Positions 54,599 to 63,619 of a stretch of DNA of 64,000 bases are shown here, piece by piece (the stretch's first letter is position 1; the number at the start of each line of letters is the position of its first letter). This DNA is from Chitinophagaceae bacterium (GTDB lineage Bacteria; Bacteroidota; Bacteroidia; Chitinophagales; Chitinophagaceae), in contig JAIYAN010000012.1 of NCBI GenBank assembly GCA_027489035.1, positions 124,001 through 188,000 of the forward strand. The letters run 5' to 3'. The position numbers and the translations under genes were made by a program. The notes under the pieces are model-generated. The model was given only the letters and a program-made list of their open reading frames with translations. It was not told the DNA's origin and ran no database searches.

Positions 54599-55738
54599 AT
54601 GAAAACCAGGAATATACAATTCAAAGAAAACAAATGGCATAACATAGAAAGTGATGATAATGATACCATTGATGTGTTGCTTGTTTTCACTGGTGTTAAT
54701 TTGATAGAAAATAATAACATCTTAAGTTTTTTAGCCGCTACATTCAAAAATGCTCAAATAATAAGCGCTACCACTGCTGGTGAAATTAATCAAACCAATG
54801 TAGAAGAAAATTCAATAATCTGTTCTGCCATTCAATTTGAAAAAACGCCCATTGAAACAGTTGTAGACAATTTATCCAACTATAAAAATAGCTTTGATTT
54901 TGGTGTTAATTTAGGAAAGAAACTCAACAAGGAAAACCTTACACATATTTTCATGCTTTCTGATGGAAACTTAGTTAATGGAGACGATTTATTAACGGGC
55001 ATCAAATCAGAAATTGGCGAAAACATTCAAATTTCTGGAGGCATTGCCGGAGATGGCGATCGTTTTCAAAAAACTTATGTTGGTTTAAATGAAAATTACA
55101 AAGAAGGAAACGTTGTTTTAATGGGATTGTATGGCAACCACATTCATGTGGGTACAGGTAAAAAAGCGGGATGGGATGTTTTTGGTCCTGAAAAAACCAT
55201 TACCAAATCAGATGGAAACTTCTTACATGAAATTGATGGAGAAAATGCTTTGGACATGTACAAAACCTATCTAGGAAGATATGCCAAAGAATTACCCGCA
55301 TCTGCATTGTTATTTCCCATTTCTATCAAGACGGAAGACCATAATTTTTTTATTGTTCGAACCATTTTATCCATAGACAATGAAAACAAAATCATGAAAT
55401 TTGCGGGTAATGTTCCTGAGGGATCTACCATTCGATTCATGAAATCAAATTTTGATCGACTTGTGCTTGCTGCTTCGGAGGCTGGTATAGCTGCTTGTGA
55501 AAATTTGGGTAATAAAATTACTCCAGAATTCGCTATTATCGTAAGCTGTGTAGGCAGAAAGTTAGTACTCGCAAATCGAATTGAGGAAGAGGTTGAAGCA
55601 GCAGTTGAATGCTTTCCAAACACAACTAATGTTATTGGTTTCTTTTCGTATGGCGAAATTTCTCCACAAAAAGAGGATCATATATCTTATCTTCATAATC
55701 AAACAATAACAATTACTACTTTTTCAGAACACGTATAA
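54599..55738 (+). CDS. FIST-domain sensory protein
   Basis: FIST proteins are thought to bind small ligands such as amino acids and are found near signalling proteins. The 379-residue protein shows FIST_N (about 25-215): DVLLVFTGVNLIENNNILSFL, ISATTAGEINQTNVEENSI, ISGGIAGDGDRFQKTYVG, and FIST_C (about 225-365): ALDMYKTYLGRYAKELPASAL, EGSTIRFMKSN, AIIVSCVGRKLVLANR, and VIGFFSYGEISP. No signal peptide, so it is cytoplasmic. It ends 4 bp before the histidine kinase start and so is almost certainly cotranscribed and may feed the signal to it. Confidence 0.93.
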   Translation: MKTRNIQFKENKWHNIESDDNDTIDVLLVFTGVNLIENNNILSFLAATFKNAQIISATTAGEINQTNVEENSIICSAIQFEKTPIETVVDNLSNYKNSFDFGVNLGKKLNKENLTHIFMLSDGNLVNGDDLLTGIKSEIGENIQISGGIAGDGDRFQKTYVGLNENYKEGNVVLMGLYGNHIHVGTGKKAGWDVFGPEKTITKSDGNFLHEIDGENALDMYKTYLGRYAKELPASALLFPISIKTEDHNFFIVRTILSIDNENKIMKFAGNVPEGSTIRFMKSNFDRLVLAASEAGIAACENLGNKITPEFAIIVSCVGRKLVLANRIEEEVEAAVECFPNTTNVIGFFSYGEISPQKEDHISYLHNQTITITTFSEHV

Positions 55739-55742
55739 ATAG

Positions 55743-58481
55743 ATGTACCACAAGCTTTTACAGAGACAGTTAAAAAAATATCTTGGAGATAACCCAAATG
55801 TAGAAGAACGACTTCTGCCGTTTTTATCTGCTATCAGTGAAAGTTATATGAATTATGAAAAAGACCGCGAACTCAGTGAGCACTCTTTCAAAATTTCTGA
55901 AAATGAGTACCAAACGCTCAATGATCAATTAAAAAAACTTTCTGCATCTTTAGAAACAAAAGTTAAGGAAAGAACACAAGAATTGGAGGATATTGCACAA
56001 TTTCCGCTCGTTAATCCCAATCCAACTTTTAGAATTGGTGTTGATGGAGAAATTCTTTTTAAAAATCCAGCGTCAATAAAAATTAAAATTGTAACCTATA
56101 ATGGGTTGAAGTTTTCAATTGAAAAATTTTGGAAGCATATTGTTTCATTAATTGATGATAATGGTAGTTTTGATTTGATTTCAAATGAAAAACAATACCT
56201 GTTTTATTACAAAAAAATAGCAGGAAAAAACTACTTCAATTTCTACGGAGCGGATGTTACCGAAAAAAATATCCTTCGTTTAAAAGCCCAAGAAAATTAT
56301 CATCGATTGAATAATTTTCTTGAATCAACGGATGATGCTTATTTTATAATTTACGCAAATAAAAAAGTCAAAAACTTACTCACCAATACCTGGAAACAGT
56401 TTTTTGGCTTCGATGATCAAACCGAATCTAATTTATTTTTAAGCAAAAGTGAATGTGTAATAAGTGAATCTCCCAAAGCACATTATAAAAAAATAATCGG
56501 ACTCAAATTAGGCGATAAATTAAAACTGAGTTACGAAGTAAAAAATAAAATTACAGGGGAGCGTTTTTGGTTGTCGGAAGAAATTTATAAACAATACGAT
56601 CTTGAATTGGATGATATTTTTATAAGCGGAAGAATTTCGAATGTAACTCAGGAACATTTGTATGAAATGCAAATGAAAGAAAGTGAAGAAAGATTCAGAA
56701 ATTTAATGGAAAATATTCCAGTAATGGCCTGGGTTTCCGATTCGGAAAATAAAATCATTTATAGCAACCAAGCATCAGATAATTTCTTGGGATACTCTGT
56801 AGAAAAAGCAAAAACGCCTCAACGTTATCTTTCAAAAATTCATCCCGATGACCGTGAAAGTGTTATACAAACTTGGAAAAAAAATCTCTCAAAGAAACAG
56901 CCGTTCATAAATGAATATCGGGTAAAGGGATTAAAAAATACGTATTATAATCTAATGGAAAAAGGCGTACCTAGGTTTTATGCTGATGGTACTTATGCAG
57001 GATACATCGGCGTTTTCTTCGACCTTACAAATGAAAAAAAATATCAGGAAACACTGTTTATAGAAAAAGAAAAACTGAAATTAATTACAGTAAACTCTCC
57101 AGACATTATTTTACTTACCAATGAAATTGGTGTTATTGAATATGTTTCGCCAACTTCCAAACGCATTTTAGGATTTTCCGAAAAAGAAATGCTAAATCAG
57201 AAACTACAAAAATTCATTTGTACGGAATGTAAAAATTATTTAGAAAAAATAGAATGGTTAAACAATATAACTGATAAAAACAATCGTTTTGAATTTCGAA
57301 TGAAGTTGAAAAACGGCCATTTAAAATGGGTTGAATCGGTAGCGAAAATCATTCCCAATGTAAATGAAGACGGGTATAAAATTTTGTTTTACAATACAGA
57401 TATAGACAAAATAAAACGAACAGAAAATTATTTAATTGCCAGTGAACATAAATACAGGGCGTTATTTGAAAATATGTATTTAGGTGTTATGGAAGTGGAT
57501 TTGAATGAAAAAATATTATGGGTAAATCAAGCTTTTGAAAGAATGATGGGTTATTCATTTAAATATTTAAAAGGCAGAAAAGCCACTGATGTTTTTATTG
57601 CAGATCCCAATTCAAAAAGAGTTGTAAACGAAATAGACAAAACAAGGCGACAAAAAATCGAGTCTATTTATGAGATAAAAGTAAAAAAATCAAAAGGTGA
57701 GATATTGGATTTGGTTATAAGTGGTTCACCAGTTATTGATATAGAAGGTAAAGTAAAAGGTTCAATAGGCATACATTGGGATGTTACGCAATTGCGGAAA
57801 ATGGAAAAAATGATTGAGGATGAGAAAATAAATCATCAAAACGAAATCATGAAAGCCACCATAAGTGCAGAGGAAAAACAAAGAGAAATCTTTGGAAACG
57901 AATTGCATGATGGCGTTGGACATATATTAACCTATACGAGTTTGTTTTTGCAAATGGCTGTTGGTTCTAACGATATTAAACCCGAACTAATACATAAAGC
58001 AAAAGATAAAGTTGAAGAAGCATTAAATGAAATCAGACGTATTTCTAGAAACTTGGTTCCACCAGCTTTAATTGATCTTGGGTTGAAAGAAGCAATCATA
58101 GAACTATTCAATCAATTTAGTGATATGAATCAGATTGAATTTGATGTAGATTGTAAAAAAGATGATTTAGATGAATTAGAATTAGATGCTCAAAAAACAA
58201 TTTATCGGATAATTCAAGAACTCATTGTAAATACCATCAAACACGCTAATGCGAAAAAAATCAAATTGATTTTGAAACGTACTAAAACAATGTTGTTCAT
58301 CGTTTATAAAAATGACGGGAAAGCTTTTAATGTAAATAAAATAAAAAAAGGGAATGGTTTAAATAGTATAACCAATAGGGCTTATTTTTATAGTGGTAGT
58401 TCAAAAATAGAATCTTCAAAAATGGAAACAATTTTCACGATAGAATTGCCTTTAAAAAATATCATCAAATATGAGCAATAA
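55743..58481 (+). CDS. Multi-PAS sensor histidine kinase (HisKA_3/NarX-like)
   Basis: A 912-residue soluble kinase with no membrane segments. It opens with a helical domain (residues 1-85, LLQRQLKKYLGDNP and coiled coil YQTLNDQLKKLSASLETKVK), then about five PAS-like modules (roughly 85-180, 185-305, 315-435, 445-560 and 565-690; EERFRNLMENIPVMAWVSD begins the third). HisKA_3 follows with phosphoacceptor His722 in GNELHDGVGHIL, then the ATPase domain with ELIVNTIKHANA near residue 825. PAS ligands or cofactors are not evident. Paired with the preceding FIST gene (4-bp gap) and overlapping the regulator gene by 11 bp. Confidence 0.93.
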   Translation: MYHKLLQRQLKKYLGDNPNVEERLLPFLSAISESYMNYEKDRELSEHSFKISENEYQTLNDQLKKLSASLETKVKERTQELEDIAQFPLVNPNPTFRIGVDGEILFKNPASIKIKIVTYNGLKFSIEKFWKHIVSLIDDNGSFDLISNEKQYLFYYKKIAGKNYFNFYGADVTEKNILRLKAQENYHRLNNFLESTDDAYFIIYANKKVKNLLTNTWKQFFGFDDQTESNLFLSKSECVISESPKAHYKKIIGLKLGDKLKLSYEVKNKITGERFWLSEEIYKQYDLELDDIFISGRISNVTQEHLYEMQMKESEERFRNLMENIPVMAWVSDSENKIIYSNQASDNFLGYSVEKAKTPQRYLSKIHPDDRESVIQTWKKNLSKKQPFINEYRVKGLKNTYYNLMEKGVPRFYADGTYAGYIGVFFDLTNEKKYQETLFIEKEKLKLITVNSPDIILLTNEIGVIEYVSPTSKRILGFSEKEMLNQKLQKFICTECKNYLEKIEWLNNITDKNNRFEFRMKLKNGHLKWVESVAKIIPNVNEDGYKILFYNTDIDKIKRTENYLIASEHKYRALFENMYLGVMEVDLNEKILWVNQAFERMMGYSFKYLKGRKATDVFIADPNSKRVVNEIDKTRRQKIESIYEIKVKKSKGEILDLVISGSPVIDIEGKVKGSIGIHWDVTQLRKMEKMIEDEKINHQNEIMKATISAEEKQREIFGNELHDGVGHILTYTSLFLQMAVGSNDIKPELIHKAKDKVEEALNEIRRISRNLVPPALIDLGLKEAIIELFNQFSDMNQIEFDVDCKKDDLDELELDAQKTIYRIIQELIVNTIKHANAKKIKLILKRTKTMLFIVYKNDGKAFNVNKIKKGNGLNSITNRAYFYSGSSKIESSKMETIFTIELPLKNIIKYEQ

Positions 58482-59115
58482 AATAACCATCATAATATTC
58501 GACGATCATAATTTGATTGCTGAAATGTGGTCTGAATTGATTAATTCTGATCCAAGATTTTCTGTGCTCTCAATTTGCAACGACACCTCAGAAAAATCAA
58601 TGGAAATTGTAAAGAATAAGCGTCCAGATGTAGTAATCATGGACATCAACATCATGCCCATTTCAGGAATTGATGCGACCAAGCTCATAAAAAAAGGATC
58701 TCCAGGATCAAAAATAATTGGCGTTTCCATGCACAACCAACCCTCATTTGCAAAACGAATGCTTAAAAATGGCGCCTTGGGTTATGTTACAAAAAACAGC
58801 CAAAAAAGTGAAATGTTTGATGCCATAACTTCCGTTATAGAAGGTAAAATATTTATCTGCAAAGAGATTCAGGAAAATTTAGCCAAACAAGTATTTGAAG
58901 ATGATGAACTTCCAGATATCAGCAAATTATCTGAAAGAGAAATTGATGTACTTAAACGGATAAAAGACGGCATGTCCTCGAAAGAAATTGCTGAAGTGTT
59001 GTTTTTATCTTCTCGAACGGTTGAGGTACATCGCTCGAATATTTTAAAGAAATTAAATTTAAAAAATACCGCTTCATTGTTGAAGTTTATACATAATTCA
59101 TCTCTGGATATCTAG
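58471..59115 (+). CDS. LuxR/NarL-type response regulator
   Basis: 214 residues: a receiver domain with the acidic pair in IIFDDHNL, phosphoacceptor Asp58 in VVIMDINIMP, Ser in GVSMHNQ and Lys in GYVTKN, then a C-terminal LuxR helix-turn-helix (residues 150-212: LSEREIDVLKRIKDGMSSKEIAEVLFLSSRTVEVHRSNIL). It starts within the last 11 bases of the kinase gene, the usual sign of a cognate pair. Target genes are not evident in this window. A long imperfect hairpin ends the unit. Confidence 0.95.
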   Translation: MSNKITIIIFDDHNLIAEMWSELINSDPRFSVLSICNDTSEKSMEIVKNKRPDVVIMDINIMPISGIDATKLIKKGSPGSKIIGVSMHNQPSFAKRMLKNGALGYVTKNSQKSEMFDAITSVIEGKIFICKEIQENLAKQVFEDDELPDISKLSEREIDVLKRIKDGMSSKEIAEVLFLSSRTVEVHRSNILKKLNLKNTASLLKFIHNSSLDI

Positions 59116-59203
59116 AAAAAGTCAGAGCGAGAATGATAGTGAGAACGTACAATGACTTGTTACTTTTTTCTTCGCTTTCATTCTCTTTCTCACTCTGATT
59201 TTT
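59113..59203 (+). terminator. Long imperfect hairpin after the response regulator
   Basis: AGTCAGAGCGAGA (near 59120) pairs with TCTCACTCTGATT (near 59189), with further partial pairing of GAATGATAGTGAG and CTTTCATTCTC. It is followed by TTTTTAATTT. It may terminate the sensory operon and is A+G/C+T-biased on each arm. Confidence 0.45.
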
Positions 59204-59224
59204 AATTTCAAGGCATATCATTTT

Positions 59225-59854
59225 ATGAAAGCAGTAAAAAATATTTTATTTGATTTAGGGGCAGTGTTAATTGATATCGATTTTGAAAAAGTATGTAGGT
59301 CATTTGACAAAATAGGCATTAAAGATTTCGATAAACAATATTCACAATTAGCCGCATCAACATTATTTGAGGAATTGGAAAAAGGAGATATTTCCAATGA
59401 AATGTTTTACGAATCAATAAAAAAACAATTTCAAATAACCATTTCAACAGAGGAAATAAGAAATGCGTGGAATTCAATTTTACTCGATTTTAGAATTGAA
59501 ACCATGAAACTGTTAACCACGATAAAATCTGATTATAATCTATATCTTTTAAGCAACACTAACGCTATTCATTTAACCGAAATCAATCTTTTAGCCCAGC
59601 AACAACTTCAGGTAAAAGAACTGGATGTGTTTTTTACAAAGGCTTATTATTCTTTTAAGATGGGTATGCGTAAACCCAATGCGGATATTTTTGAATTTGT
59701 ACTGAAAGACGCTGGCATTGAAGCGAGTGAAACGTTTTTTATTGATGACTCAGCACCCAACATTGTTACAGCTCAAAAAATGGACTTTAAAACACATCTG
59801 TTGCTAAAAGGTGAAAGAGTTGAACGCTTGCCTTTATTTGAAAAAATGGGTTAA
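59225..59854 (+). CDS. HAD-family phosphatase (YihX-like)
   Basis: 209 residues of the HAD-IA type. The nucleophile motif is NILFDLGAVLIDID (Asp10 as nucleophile, with the DxG variant seen in YihX-like proteins), motif II is YLLSNTN, Lys in MGMRKPNADIF is motif III, and FFIDDSAPNIVTA is motif IV. A helical cap (residues 15-80) is present. YihX removes phosphate from sugar phosphates such as alpha-glucose-1-phosphate; the substrate here is unknown. The stop overlaps the convergent YffB-like gene by 21 bp. Confidence 0.88.
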   Translation: MKAVKNILFDLGAVLIDIDFEKVCRSFDKIGIKDFDKQYSQLAASTLFEELEKGDISNEMFYESIKKQFQITISTEEIRNAWNSILLDFRIETMKLLTTIKSDYNLYLLSNTNAIHLTEINLLAQQQLQVKELDVFFTKAYYSFKMGMRKPNADIFEFVLKDAGIEASETFFIDDSAPNIVTAQKMDFKTHLLLKGERVERLPLFEKMG

Positions 59855-60193
59855 TTCATTTTCATTAAACCCTACAAACAATTTATTATTAAATGCTATA
59901 ACTGGTCTTTTAATAATGCTGTTATTTTGAAGCATAATGTCTATTGCAGTTGACTCATTAATTTCTATATCTTGAAAATCAGGTTGGATTTTTTTCCATG
60001 TAGTTCCTTTTTTATTCATCAGCATTTCCCATCCTACAAGCTTGCACCATTTTTTTAGCGTGCTTTTGTCAATACCCAATTTTTTATAATTGTGAAAATG
60101 AAATGTTATTTGATTTTCATTTAGCCAATAAATGGTTTTTTTTATGCTGTCACAATTGGGTATGCCATAAATAATTACTTCTGATGTATTCAT
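59834..60193 (-). CDS. ArsC/Spx-fold protein, YffB-like
   Basis: 119 residues with IIYGIPNCDSIKKTIYWL, a single conserved Cys14, then FHNYKKLGIDKSTLKKWC (the KxxG-type segment of this family), and IIKRPVIAFNNKLFVGF with the family's RP motif. It has the glutaredoxin-like fold of ArsC/Spx. The Cys pattern lacks the CxxC of Spx; this fits YffB, whose role is not settled, rather than an arsenate reductase, and the ars operon elsewhere in the window already has its own ArsC. The tail is a C-terminal FK. Confidence 0.78.
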   Translation of the reverse strand: MNTSEVIIYGIPNCDSIKKTIYWLNENQITFHFHNYKKLGIDKSTLKKWCKLVGWEMLMNKKGTTWKKIQPDFQDIEINESTAIDIMLQNNSIIKRPVIAFNNKLFVGFNENELTHFFK

Positions 60194-60238
60194 CTATTAT
60201 GCTTTAAACGTATTGTTGGTATTGAGTTTCAACGTATA

Positions 60239-61228
60239 TCAATAATCTGGAAGCTTTGGTTTGTTTTTCATGATGCCATCAATTTTTTCCATGATTTCTG
60301 GGGTAAGCATAGGCACCACTTCCAATGATTTTAAATTTTCAATGAGCTGTTGCTTTTTTGTAGCACCCAATATTGCTGTACTTACATTCGGGTTTTTAAT
60401 ACACCAAGCTATGCTTAATGAAGCGGTTGACACACCTAATTTAGTCGCCAATTCTGAAATCTTTTTTACTTTTTTGATGTTATCATCAAGCATCCAGCGA
60501 TCTTTTAACCAATCGAATCCTTCCAATGCGAAGCGACTTGTTTTTGGAATGCCATCGTTATATTTTCCACTTAATAAACCCGAAGCAAGCGGACTCCAAA
60601 TGGTAGTGCCTAACCCAACGGTTCTATACACATCTAAATATTCTTTTTCAATTTTTTCGCGCTCAAACATATTGTATTGTGGCTGTTCGGTTATTGGTCC
60701 GATTAATTTAAATTCAGCAGCCACGCGATGTGCTTCCATGATTTCAACGCCACTCCATTCACTTGTTCCCCAATACAAAATTTTGCCTTGTTGAATAAGT
60801 GTATTCATCGCAAAAACCGTTTCCGAAATCGGTACTTGTTTATCAGGGCGATGGCATAAATAAAGATCTAAATAATCTACTTGAAGTCTTACTAGTGCTT
60901 CATTACAGGCTTCAATTACATGTTTACGATTCAAACCCGTTTGATTGGGTTTGTTTTCTTTACCTCTCCAACCCCAAAATACTTTTGAAGAAACCAAAAA
61001 AGAAGAACGGTCCCATTTTTTCTTTTTAATAACCCTACCCATCATTTTTTCACTTTCACCAAGCGAATATATTTCTGCGTTATCAAAAAAATTGATACCA
61101 TTGTCAAAAGCAATGCCCATCAATTCATCTGCTACTTTATCATTGATTTGTTTGCTGAAACTAACCCAGCTACCAAATGATAAAACCCCAACTTGCAATC
61201 CTGATTTTCCTAAACGACGATATTCCAT
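60239..61228 (-). CDS. Aldo/keto reductase, potassium-channel beta-subunit type
   Basis: 329 residues with the start at the ATG 61228 so that the protein begins MEYRRLGKSGLQVGVLSFGSW; the in-frame upstream stretch lacks family similarity. Catalytic Asp and Tyr lie in FDNAEIYSLGESE, Lys in FLVSSKVFWG, and His in YLDLYLCHRPD. Later motifs are YWGTSEWSG and QPQYNMFERE, characteristic of the voltage-gated channel beta-subunit/AKR6 branch. It would reduce aldehydes with NADPH; the substrate is unknown. No redox regulator is adjacent. Confidence 0.9.
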   Translation of the reverse strand: MEYRRLGKSGLQVGVLSFGSWVSFSKQINDKVADELMGIAFDNGINFFDNAEIYSLGESEKMMGRVIKKKKWDRSSFLVSSKVFWGWRGKENKPNQTGLNRKHVIEACNEALVRLQVDYLDLYLCHRPDKQVPISETVFAMNTLIQQGKILYWGTSEWSGVEIMEAHRVAAEFKLIGPITEQPQYNMFEREKIEKEYLDVYRTVGLGTTIWSPLASGLLSGKYNDGIPKTSRFALEGFDWLKDRWMLDDNIKKVKKISELATKLGVSTASLSIAWCIKNPNVSTAILGATKKQQLIENLKSLEVVPMLTPEIMEKIDGIMKNKPKLPDY

Positions 61229-61328
61229 AATGATTAAAATTATAAATGTTAAGATATAGAAATTACTAAAATAAAAGCGATGTTTAAAATCATCATCCAC
61301 CAATTTAATTTGGGTAAACAATAACCGA

Positions 61329-62129
61329 TTAATTAGTAATGACGCCCGTAAAAATTAAAGCCAATAAAATCAATCCAACAACGATGCGGTAGTATCCCCA
61401 AATTTTGAAACCATGTTTTTGCAAAAATCCGATAAAGAATTTGATAGCAACTAAAGCCACCACAAAAGCCACCACATTTCCAATAGCAAGTTGTTTCATT
61501 TGATCAGAAGAAATGCCTCCATTTTCATCCATAAATTTGTATAATTTGTAACCGGTTGCAGCCAACATAGTAGGTACAGCCAAGAAAAACGAAAATTCTG
61601 CAGCTGCAGATCTTGTTAGTTTTAAACTCATACCGCCAATTATTGTGGAAGCGCTTCTGCTTAAACCTGGAAATAAAATGGCAAGACATTGAAATAGTCC
61701 AATTTTAAACGCAGTGATGAAATCAATTTTTTCTTCGCTGTCTATGGTATGTGTTTTAAATAAATTCTCAATAAACAAAAACAACACGCCACCCGCAATC
61801 ATTATTGCTGCAATGATCACAGGCTTTTCTAGAATCAAATCAATTTTTTCACTAAATAATTTCCCGAAAATAAGTGCAGGAACTACCGCAATCATAAGCT
61901 TGGCATAAAACTGCCAATTTTTAAATGCTAAGAATTTTTTATAATACAAAACTACTACTGATAAAATAGCGCCGAGCTGAATGGCAATCGTAAACAGTTT
62001 TGAAAATTTATCTTCATTAGAAATTCCCAATAAATTTTCGGTAATGCGCATATGGGCAGTTGAAGATATGGGCAGAAATTCAGTTAGCCCTTCAACAATA
62101 CCAATTATAATAGATTGAACTGTAGTCAC
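61329..62129 (-). CDS. uppP: Undecaprenyl-diphosphate phosphatase
   Basis: UppP (BacA) recycles undecaprenyl diphosphate to the monophosphate carrier for peptidoglycan and other envelope glycans. The 266-residue protein is the usual length with about eight hydrophobic segments. The catalytic motifs are EGLTEFLPISSTAHM (Glu and Ser-Ser-Thr-x-His) and FPGLSRSASTII (Gly-x-Ser-Arg-Ser). The start is GTG at 62129, chosen because TTVQSIIIGIVEGLTEF is the expected N-terminus and no ATG fits. It is followed upstream by the DUF3098-like and ftsX genes on the same strand. Confidence 0.95.
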   Translation of the reverse strand: MTTVQSIIIGIVEGLTEFLPISSTAHMRITENLLGISNEDKFSKLFTIAIQLGAILSVVVLYYKKFLAFKNWQFYAKLMIAVVPALIFGKLFSEKIDLILEKPVIIAAIMIAGGVLFLFIENLFKTHTIDSEEKIDFITAFKIGLFQCLAILFPGLSRSASTIIGGMSLKLTRSAAAEFSFFLAVPTMLAATGYKLYKFMDENGGISSDQMKQLAIGNVVAFVVALVAIKFFIGFLQKHGFKIWGYYRIVVGLILLALIFTGVITN

Positions 62130-62187
62130 TCTTGTGTTTGTTTAAAAAAAATGCGAAGCAAAAACTTCGCAAATATTTTATAAAAGA

Positions 62188-62463
62188 TTAATTAGATTTT
62201 GGTTTCTTCATGATGGCAATCACTTCAATGATAAATCCTAAAACAATTAAGATTGGAGCAACCGTGATTCTAGTAGTACTATAAACCTCTTTAGGGTCAA
62301 ATACTTTAGGATCAGTACTTTTACCACCAGCCATTAAAAAAAATCCCAAACCAAGTATCAACAATCCGGCAAACATAAGCATGTAATTTTCCTTACCAAA
62401 TAAAGATTGGTTTGATGAGTTATTTTTTGGAACCGAAGTTTCTGATATTTTTTCTGTTGACAT
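62188..62463 (-). CDS. DUF3098-like small membrane protein
   Basis: 91 residues: a polar N-terminus, then YMLMFAGLLILGLGFFLMAGG, a short loop with DPKVFDPKEVYSTTRIT, and ITVAPILIVLGFIIEVIAIM, so two membrane helices and a basic tail. The loop FxPxEVYSxxRIxxAP is the signature I associate with DUF3098, a family found mainly in Bacteroidota between ftsX and uppP. The order ftsX-DUF3098-uppP here matches that, which suggests a role near cell division or wall synthesis. Function unknown. Confidence 0.85.
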   Translation of the reverse strand: MSTEKISETSVPKNNSSNQSLFGKENYMLMFAGLLILGLGFFLMAGGKSTDPKVFDPKEVYSTTRITVAPILIVLGFIIEVIAIMKKPKSN

Positions 62464-62507
62464 ATTTTTCGTTTAGTGGTTGCAAGATAATAAAAATTGT
62501 TTTCTAC

Positions 62508-63386
62508 TTAATACAGGTCGTCTAATTTCATTTTTAAATACTTAATTACTGATCTGTAAGTACTTGCTAAAGAAATTAAAATCCCTAAAATGATGATGAT
62601 TAAAAATAAATAGGCAAGTCCACTGTTATCGTGCAATAATTTAAAATCAGGTAAAAAACTTTCGATAAGTAAAACAGAAGCCCACACTGCAATAATTGCT
62701 ATAAAAGATGATATCAATCCATTTATTACGGCACGTTGATTAATGGGCTTAGCAATAAATCCTCTGGTTGCGCCTACCATTTGCATGGTCTTTATCAGAA
62801 ACCTATTGCTATACATCGCCAATCGAATGGTGTTGTCTATTGAAAACACAACCAAAATGGTTAAAATTACTGCAGCAAATAAAAATATAATCCCGCCCGT
62901 TTTTACATAATTACTCACTTTGGCAACGGTTTCAGTTGGGAACTGAAATTCAGATATTACACCAGGATAGGCCGCTTGTAATTGATTGGACAATAAATTC
63001 AGACTGTCTTCCTCAACATAATTTGCTTTTACATAAAAATCTACACTTTCGGGAAGTGGATTGTTTTTTAAAAACATTTTCCAAGTAGTATCATTTTCTG
63101 TATTCCATTTTTCAATTGCCTTTTCTTTGGTAACATACTCCACTTTGTTGGTGTAGGGCAGCGTCTCAATGTACTTAACCAAACTATCGATTCTTTTTTT
63201 AGAAGCATCTCTATTCAAATAAGTATGAACTTGGATATTTTCTTTAAAATAATCACCTGTTTTGCGTAAGTTCAAAAAAAACCAACCTACAATTCCGAAC
63301 AAAAACAACACCAATGCCATGCCAATAATTGCATATCCATAAGAAGGTTTTCCTTTTTTGCTAGATGATTTTCCAAATTGTGCCAT
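62508..63386 (-). CDS. ftsX: Cell division protein FtsX
   Basis: FtsX with the ATPase FtsE regulates wall hydrolases at the division site. The 292 residues show a cytoplasmic basic start, helix 1 (GYAIIGMALVLFLFGIVGWFF), a periplasmic domain (about 45-165; FKENIQVHTYLNRDASKKRIDSL), and three C-terminal helices including VFSIDNTIRLAMYSNRFLIKTMQMVGATRGFI, the family's most conserved region. FtsE is not adjacent. Length is typical. A -7 element lies 34 bp upstream of the start. Confidence 0.93.
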   Translation of the reverse strand: MAQFGKSSSKKGKPSYGYAIIGMALVLFLFGIVGWFFLNLRKTGDYFKENIQVHTYLNRDASKKRIDSLVKYIETLPYTNKVEYVTKEKAIEKWNTENDTTWKMFLKNNPLPESVDFYVKANYVEEDSLNLLSNQLQAAYPGVISEFQFPTETVAKVSNYVKTGGIIFLFAAVILTILVVFSIDNTIRLAMYSNRFLIKTMQMVGATRGFIAKPINQRAVINGLISSFIAIIAVWASVLLIESFLPDFKLLHDNSGLAYLFLIIIILGILISLASTYRSVIKYLKMKLDDLY

Positions 63387-63420
63387 ATGTTTTCTTCAAA
63401 GTTTAATGAATAGAGCCTTA

Positions 63421-63428
63421 CAAAAATA
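63421..63428 (-). promoter_or_regulatory. Candidate -7 element of ftsX
   Basis: Minus-strand TATTTTTG, an exact TAnnTTTG match, ends 34 bp before the ftsX ATG. A plus-strand TATTTTTG at 63451-63458 is a possible divergent start toward leuS, 160 bp from its ATG. Confidence 0.4.
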
Positions 63429-63619
63429 AAGGTTTTTACCTGCTTTGTTATATTTTTGTGCACTTCAAAAACTGAAACTTTGTTAAAAAAGGGAATTCGT
63501 TTTGGCTAAAAGTAATTTTGATGCAAAAATGTTGAATCAAACGCACTTAATCCAACGGTTTAAAAAAGTTTCAGCACGATACATGTTTCCCAAGGTTAAA
63601 ATAAATTAAGACGTTAAAG

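Noticed and set aside
59834..60193. A second arsenate reductase
   Set aside because: It has the ArsC/Spx fold but matches YffB-like proteins and is far from the ars operon, which has its own triple-Cys ArsC.
63387..63619. tRNA or regulatory leader before leuS
   Set aside because: No cloverleaf, T-box or stable hairpin is visible; only the two TATTTTTG elements stand out.
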